Shown here piece after piece: positions 34,023 through 38,077 of a stretch of 38,077 nucleotides of DNA. The DNA lies in assembly GCA_013297645.1 (NCBI GenBank), contig JAAFHU010000004.1, positions 1 through 38,077 of the forward strand, written 5' to 3'. A program made the translations under genes and the position numbers. The stretch is from Actinomycetota bacterium (lineage in GTDB: Bacteria > Actinomycetota > Actinomycetes > Actinomycetales > Microbacteriaceae). Below the pieces are notes generated by a model. It saw only the letters and a list, made by a program, of their open reading frames with translations. It was not told where the DNA came from and did no database searches. Positions within the stretch are counted from its first letter, which is position 1. Each line of letters opens with the position of its first letter.

Positions 34023-35942
34023 ATGGCCACTGCCACTCGCTCCGACCTGCGTAACGTCGCAATCGTCGCCCACGTCGACCACGGCAAGACGACCCTCGTC
34101 GACGCCATGCTTCGCCAGACCAACTCGTTCGAGGCGCACGCGCACCTCGAGGACCGCGCCATGGACTCCAACGAGCTCGAGCGCGAGAAGGGCATCACGA
34201 TTCTCGCGAAGAACACCGCGGTGCTCTACAACGGCAAGCACGCCGACGAGAACCACACGGGCGGCAACATCACGATCAACGTGATCGACACCCCGGGACA
34301 CGCGGACTTCGGTGGCGAGGTCGAGCGCGGCCTCAGCATGGTCGACGGCGTTGTGCTGCTGGTCGACGCGAGCGAGGGCCCGCTGCCGCAGACCCGCTTC
34401 GTGCTGCGCAAGGCGCTCGAGGCCAAGCTGCCCGTCATCCTGCTCGTCAACAAGACCGACCGCCCCGACGCGCGCATCGACGAGGTCGTGGCCGAGAGCC
34501 AGGACCTTCTGCTGGGCCTCGCGAGCGACATGGCCGACGAGGTGCCCGACCTCGACCTCGACGCGATCCTCGACGTTCCCGTCGTCTACGCCTCGGGCCG
34601 CAACGGCGCCGCGAGCTGGAACAAGCCGGAGAACGGCACGCTGCCCGACAACGACGACCTCGAGCCGCTGTTCGACGCGATCCTCAAGCACATCCCGGCG
34701 CCGAAGTACGACGACGAGCACCCCCTGCAGGCCTGGGTCACCAACCTCGACTCCTCGCCCTTCCTCGGCCGCCTCGCCCTGCTGCGCGTGTTCCAGGGCA
34801 CGATCAAGAAGGGCCAGACCGTCGCCTGGGTCAAGCACGACGGCTCCGTCGCCAATGTGCGCGTGACCGAGCTGATGATCACCCGCGCCCTCGACCGCTA
34901 CCCGACCGAGAGCGCTGGGCCCGGCGACATCGTCGCCGTCGCCGGCTTCGAGGACATCACCATTGGTGAGACCCTGGCCGACCCGACGGACGTGCGGCCG
35001 CTGCCGACCATCACCGTCGACGACCCCGCGATCTCGATGACGATCGGCACGAACACCTCGCCGCTCATCGGCAAGGTCAAGGGCCACAAGCTGACCGCCC
35101 GCATGGTCAAGGACCGCCTCGACCGCGAGCTCGTCGGCAACGTCTCGATCAAGCTCGTCGACATCGGCCGCCCCGACGCGTGGGAGGTGCAGGGCCGTGG
35201 AGAGCTCGCGCTCGCCATCCTCGTCGAGCAGATGCGCCGCGAGGGCTTCGAGCTCACCGTCGGCAAGCCGCAGGTCGTCACCAAGAAGGTCGACGGCAAG
35301 GTGCACGAGCCCTTCGAGCACCTGACCATCGATGCGCCCGAAGAGCACCTCGGCGCCATCACCCAGCTGCTCGCCGCGCGCAAGGGCCGCATGGAGGGCA
35401 TGAGCAACCACGGCACCGGATGGGTGCGCATGGAGTTCATCGTCCCCTCGCGCGGCCTCATCGGCTTCCGCACCGAGTTCCTCACCATCACCCGCGGATC
35501 GGGCATCGCGAACGCGGTCGCCCACGGCTACGAGGCGTGGGCGGGCTCGATCGAGACCCGCACCAACGGCTCGATCGTCGCCGACCGCGCCGGTGTCGCC
35601 ACCCCCTTCGCCATGACGGCACTGCAGGAGCGCATGTCGTTCTTCGTTGAGCCGACCCAGGAGGTCTACGAGGGCATGGTCGTCGGCGAGAACTCGCGCG
35701 CCGACGACATGGATGTGAACATCACCAAGGAGAAGCAGCTCACCAACATGCGCCAGAGCACCTCTGACGTGTTTGAGCGCATGACCCCCTCGCGCAAGCT
35801 CACCCTCGAGGAGTGCCTCGAGTTCGCCCGCGAGGACGAGTGCGTCGAGGTGACGCCCGAGTTCGTGCGCATCCGCAAGGTCGAGCTCGATGCCAACGCC
35901 CGCGCCCGCCGCGCGTCGCAGCTCAAGAAGCAGAACGCCTAG
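34023..35942 (+). CDS. typA: Translational GTPase TypA/BipA
   Basis: This 639-residue ribosome-associated translation-factor GTPase is involved in ribosome assembly at low temperature and stress adaptation. Motifs are G1 AHVDHGKTT (residues 16-24), the effector region with [16 protein letters not shown]3 [14 protein letters not shown] and G4 NKTDR. Domain II and EF-G-like domains III and V follow, and then the BipA-specific C-terminal domain ([47 protein letters not shown]). The ORF track opens at a GTG 39 codons earlier. The ATG at 34023 has AAGGA eight bases upstream and matches the family N-terminus, so it is preferred. Followed by a 13-bp hairpin. Confidence 0.96.
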   Translation: MATATRSDLRNVAIVAHVDHGKTTLVDAMLRQTNSFEAHAHLEDRAMDSNELEREKGITILAKNTAVLYNGKHADENHTGGNITINVIDTPGHADFGGEVERGLSMVDGVVLLVDASEGPLPQTRFVLRKALEAKLPVILLVNKTDRPDARIDEVVAESQDLLLGLASDMADEVPDLDLDAILDVPVVYASGRNGAASWNKPENGTLPDNDDLEPLFDAILKHIPAPKYDDEHPLQAWVTNLDSSPFLGRLALLRVFQGTIKKGQTVAWVKHDGSVANVRVTELMITRALDRYPTESAGPGDIVAVAGFEDITIGETLADPTDVRPLPTITVDDPAISMTIGTNTSPLIGKVKGHKLTARMVKDRLDRELVGNVSIKLVDIGRPDAWEVQGRGELALAILVEQMRREGFELTVGKPQVVTKKVDGKVHEPFEHLTIDAPEEHLGAITQLLAARKGRMEGMSNHGTGWVRMEFIVPSRGLIGFRTEFLTITRGSGIANAVAHGYEAWAGSIETRTNGSIVADRAGVATPFAMTALQERMSFFVEPTQEVYEGMVVGENSRADDMDVNITKEKQLTNMRQSTSDVFERMTPSRKLTLEECLEFAREDECVEVTPEFVRIRKVELDANARARRASQLKKQNA

Positions 35943-35968
35943 TTCCGATAGACGCACGGTTCGTGTCA

Positions 35969-35998
35969 ACCCACGGCGGCCTCGCGGCCGTCGTGGGT
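35969..35998 (+). terminator. Terminator-like hairpin after typA
   Basis: ACCCACGGCGGCC (35969-35981) pairs with GGCCGTCGTGGGT (35986-35998): 13 bp including one G-U, with a 4-base TCGC loop. No U tract follows. Confidence 0.7.
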
Positions 35999-36021
35999 GC
36001 ATGACGAACAACTTTCCCCCA

Positions 36022-36051
36022 TTGTCGCCCGTGATTGCGGGGCAGTACGCT
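36022..36051 (+). promoter_or_regulatory. Promoter of the lipoprotein pair
   Basis: TTGTCG (36022-36027), an 18-base spacer, then TACGCT (36046-36051). The predicted leader of about 20 bases carries GGAG (36068-36071) six bases before the ATG at 36078, so this unit uses a conventional ribosome site. Confidence 0.55.
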
Positions 36052-36077
36052 GTGCTTCGAATCGATCGGAGTGAAGC

Positions 36078-36578
36078 ATGACGACCACGGCACTACGGGC
36101 AGCAACAGCGGTTTCCCTCGCCGCACTCCTCACGCTCAGCGGATGCTCGCTGCTGCCCCGGATCCCCGATTTCGGCGGCGGCAGCTCCTCCGGCGACGAG
36201 AGCTCCGGCTCTGGCTCCGACAACGGCTCGGACAACACCGACGACGTCGAAGAGAACCCCTTCCTCGGGCACGACGTGCCCGACGGTTTCCCGTCGGAGG
36301 TTCCGATTCCCGATCTCGAGATCTACTTCTCGCTCACCGTGACCGAGGACTCCTGGTCGATCAACTACAAGTCCGATGACCTCGCGAGTGACTTCGCTGG
36401 CATCGTCGATATGTACGAGGGCGACGGCTGGGAGACGATGATGAACAACGTCTCCGACGACGGGGCCCTGGGGCTCTTCCAGAAGGACGACTACTCCGTG
36501 CAGGTGATCGGTGTCGCCGACTCCGAGACCGACTTCGACGGCGACGGTCTCAGCTTCACCGTCGTGCGCAATTCCTAA
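36078..36578 (+). CDS. Lipoprotein, first of a tandem related pair
   Basis: This 166-residue lipoprotein has the signal MTTTALRAATAVSLAALLTLSGC, with the lipidated Cys at residue 23, then a Ser/Gly/Asp-rich low-complexity tether (about 35-60). The folded part begins HDVPDGFPSEVPIPDLEI and ends with SLQ-free beta strands, including GLFQKDDYSVQVIGV. The next gene shows the same 'xPDGxPxEVPxxx' opening and 'LFxxDxYxVxV' close, so the two are homologous. The ATG is preceded by GGAG. No named domain is recognised. The signal and conserved core suggest a cell-envelope role. Confidence 0.82.
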   Translation: MTTTALRAATAVSLAALLTLSGCSLLPRIPDFGGGSSSGDESSGSGSDNGSDNTDDVEENPFLGHDVPDGFPSEVPIPDLEIYFSLTVTEDSWSINYKSDDLASDFAGIVDMYEGDGWETMMNNVSDDGALGLFQKDDYSVQVIGVADSETDFDGDGLSFTVVRNS

Positions 36579-36599
36579 CCACCCACTCGAGGAGAAACC

Positions 36600-37061
36600 A
36601 TGTCTAGGACCCGACCCCTGACGACCGTCATCGCGCTAGCGACCGCTATCGTTCTCGCCCCCGCGCTCACCGGCTGCGGTGGCCTCGAGGGCATCATCGA
36701 GCAGGCGACCGGCGGCGAGGTCAACGTGTCGATCGGCAGCCTGCCCGACGGCTGGCCCGCCGAGGTGCCGGTCATCGATGGAGAGATCATCGGCGGCGGC
36801 ACCGCGAACACCGACGACGGCACTCCCGGGTGGAACGTCACCATCAAGGTGGATGACGAGGGCGCCTTCGACGACATCGCATCCCAGCTCACCGATGCCG
36901 GCTTCGAGCCCGTCGACGCGGGCGAGCTCGACGGCGGCGACAATCTGACGAGCGGCCTCTTCAAGAACGACACCTACGGCGTCATCGTCGCGGTCACCGG
37001 TGCGGACGGCAACTTCGTCGCCAACTACACGGTGGTCGAGGGAGACCCCACGGCCGGGTAG
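36600..37061 (+). CDS. Lipoprotein, second of a tandem related pair
   Basis: This 153-residue lipoprotein has the lipobox ALTGC, with the lipidated Cys at residue 26. The mature part opens GSLPDGWPAEVPVIDGEIIGGG and later reads SQLTDAGFEPVDAGE and SGLFKNDTYGVIVAVTG. It parallels the preceding protein but lacks the long Ser/Gly/Asp tether. The folded region resembles a small alpha-beta module in which a helix (AFDDIASQLTDAGF) separates strands. GAGGAGAAA lies a few bases before the ATG. It is 21 bases after the first gene, hence co-transcribed. A hairpin just beyond the stop terminates the pair. Confidence 0.82.
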   Translation: MSRTRPLTTVIALATAIVLAPALTGCGGLEGIIEQATGGEVNVSIGSLPDGWPAEVPVIDGEIIGGGTANTDDGTPGWNVTIKVDDEGAFDDIASQLTDAGFEPVDAGELDGGDNLTSGLFKNDTYGVIVAVTGADGNFVANYTVVEGDPTAG

Positions 37062-37067
37062 CGCGGC

Positions 37068-38077
37068 TTAGTCGAAGAGGGTCGCCCCGATGGGGTGGCC
37101 CTCTTTCGCGCCCGGGGGCACCGCGAAGATGGCGGAGCCGACGTGGCGCAGGTACTCGTTGAGTCCGTCGTTGCGGGCGAGGTTGAGCTGGATCGGCACG
37201 AACTGCTCCCGCGGGTCCCGCTGGAAGCAGATGAAGAACAGACCGGCATTGAGGCGTCCGAGCTCGTCATTGCCGTCCACGAAGTTGTAGCCACGGCGCA
37301 GCAGCGCGGCGCCGTCGTTCTGGGTGGGGTGAGCCAGGCGAACGTGGGCGTTGGGATCGATGATCGGGGCATCCCCGCGGCCGAGCAGGGCGAAGTCCGG
37401 CTCGGTGAACTCGGTGCCGCCGCTGAGCGGCGCCCCCTCGCCCTTGGTGCGGCCGACGACCGTCTCCTGCTCGCGCAGGCTTGTACGGTCCCAGGTCTCG
37501 ATGGTCATGCGGATCTTGCGCGCCACGAGGTAGCTTCCACCGGCCATCCACCCGGGCTCGTCGACCCAGACCGATCGCTCGAGGGCCGCCGTGTCCTCCG
37601 ACTTGAGGTTGGCGGTGCCGTCTTTGAAGCCGAAGAGGTTGCGCGGGGTGGCCTGGGCCCGGCTCGTCGACGAGGTACGGCCGAAGCCGAGCTGCGACCA
37701 GCGCAGAGTCGCGCGCCCGAAGGCAATGCGCGACAGGTTGCGGATGGCGTGCACCGCCACCTGCGGATCGTCGCTGCAGGCCTGGATGCAGAGGTCTCCT
37801 CCGACGTAGGCGGGGTCGAGGGTGTCGCCGGGGAAGTGCGGCAGGTCGATGAGGGCGGCGGGCCGCTTGGCGCCCAGCCCGAAGCGGTCGTCGAAGAGCG
37901 AGGGGCCGAAGCCGAAGGTGATGGTCAGCCCCGCGGGCGGCAGGTCGAGGGCCTCGCCCGTGTCGTCCGGTGGTGAGTCGTAGGGTCCGTCGATCGGGCC
38001 GAAGCCACCCGCCCCGGACCCGGCAGCCATGCGGTTGGCGGCGTAGCTCCAGTCCTCGAGCAGTTCGCGCAGGTCGG
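37068..38077 (-). CDS. efeB: EfeB/Dyp-type haem peroxidase (deferrochelatase), 5' partial
   Basis: The visible part covers about 335 C-terminal residues of a Dyp-type peroxidase. The reading frame continues past the ATG given by the ORF track (DLRELLEDWSYAANRMAAGSG), so that ATG is internal and the gene runs off the right edge. Diagnostic features are NLFGFKDGTAN, the Asp-containing GxxDG motif at the distal haem side, and ANVRLAHP-like DPNAHVRLAHP with the candidate proximal haem His, followed by ALLRRGYNF. GLFFICFQRDPREQFVPIQ near the end is typical of EfeB. EfeB proteins are exported by the Tat system and act with EfeU and EfeO in ferrous iron uptake or haem use. Those partners would lie beyond the window. 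Confidence 0.93.
   Translation of the reverse strand, partial: DLRELLEDWSYAANRMAAGSGAGGFGPIDGPYDSPPDDTGEALDLPPAGLTITFGFGPSLFDDRFGLGAKRPAALIDLPHFPGDTLDPAYVGGDLCIQACSDDPQVAVHAIRNLSRIAFGRATLRWSQLGFGRTSSTSRAQATPRNLFGFKDGTANLKSEDTAALERSVWVDEPGWMAGGSYLVARKIRMTIETWDRTSLREQETVVGRTKGEGAPLSGGTEFTEPDFALLGRGDAPIIDPNAHVRLAHPTQNDGAALLRRGYNFVDGNDELGRLNAGLFFICFQRDPREQFVPIQLNLARNDGLNEYLRHVGSAIFAVPPGAKEGHPIGATLFD
37075..37105. terminator. Shared terminator hairpin at the lipoprotein/efeB junction
   Basis: AAGAGGGTCGCCCC (37075-37088) pairs with GGGGTGGCCCTCTT (37092-37105): 14 bp including two G-U, with a 3-base loop and a following T on the plus strand. It overlaps the 3' coding end of efeB and would stop transcription of the lipoprotein pair inside it. 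Confidence 0.65.

Noticed and set aside
33954-36011. 685-codon ORF on the minus strand opposite typA
   Set aside because: It is a shadow of typA. Long antisense ORFs are common in high-GC genes, and its product (Asp/Val/Leu/Arg-rich, repetitive) matches no protein-like pattern.

Overview
The window is a high-GC stretch of a bacterial chromosome. Its gene content points to an actinobacterium of the Microbacteriaceae type (order Micrococcales): a DUF2510 protein, a mycoredoxin-like thiol protein, a one-chain glycine decarboxylase, many small lipoproteins, GTG starts and pervasive leaderless promoters. The taxonomic call is inferred from gene families and sequence style; no 16S gene is present. 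I see no tRNA, rRNA, CRISPR array, insertion sequence or prophage, so this looks like ordinary core and near-core chromosome.

Layout, left to right. (1) 0-16.7 kb holds mostly short, individually promoted genes: a DUF4177 protein, a luciferase-like monooxygenase, a YdeI/OmdA-family protein, a flavin monooxygenase divergent from the GTPase/ATPase ychF, a DUF2510 membrane protein, a frameshifted SOUL haem-binding gene, an SDR oxidoreductase, a lipoprotein, a tandem pair of paralogous membrane proteins, adenosine deaminase, DUF1761, DoxX-like and GNAT genes, a processive GT2 glycosyltransferase, a Lon-substrate-binding-domain protein, a mycoredoxin and an AlaX-like tRNA-editing hydrolase. (2) 16.6-19.7 kb is one large gene for a polytopic membrane protein ending in a patatin-like hydrolase domain. 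(3) 19.75-24.4 kb is the glycine cleavage operon gcvT-gcvH-gcvP. A tandem glycine riboswitch precedes it, and a long hairpin containing the gcvP stop codon closes it. (4) 24.4-31.7 kb (minus strand) is an oligopeptide ABC transporter operon in the order C-A-B-D-F, followed by translationally coupled genes for a PH-domain-like membrane protein and a CPBP intramembrane protease. A second, orphan family-5 solute-binding lipoprotein diverges from it across a 0.46-kb regulatory gap. (5) 33.9-38.1 kb holds typA/bipA, a tandem pair of related lipoproteins and the 3' part of an EfeB/Dyp-type peroxidase that runs off the right edge.

The strongest unexplained signal runs across the whole window. At least thirteen genes have a TANNNT -10 hexamer ending exactly 6 bases before the start codon, and two more have it at 7 or 8 bases. 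Transcription would then begin on the start codon itself (leaderless mRNA). This pattern resolves several ambiguous starts, including the AlaX-like and patatin genes. Genes that carry riboswitches or clear Shine-Dalgarno sites (gcvT, oppA, typA, the lipoprotein pair) form a separate leadered class.
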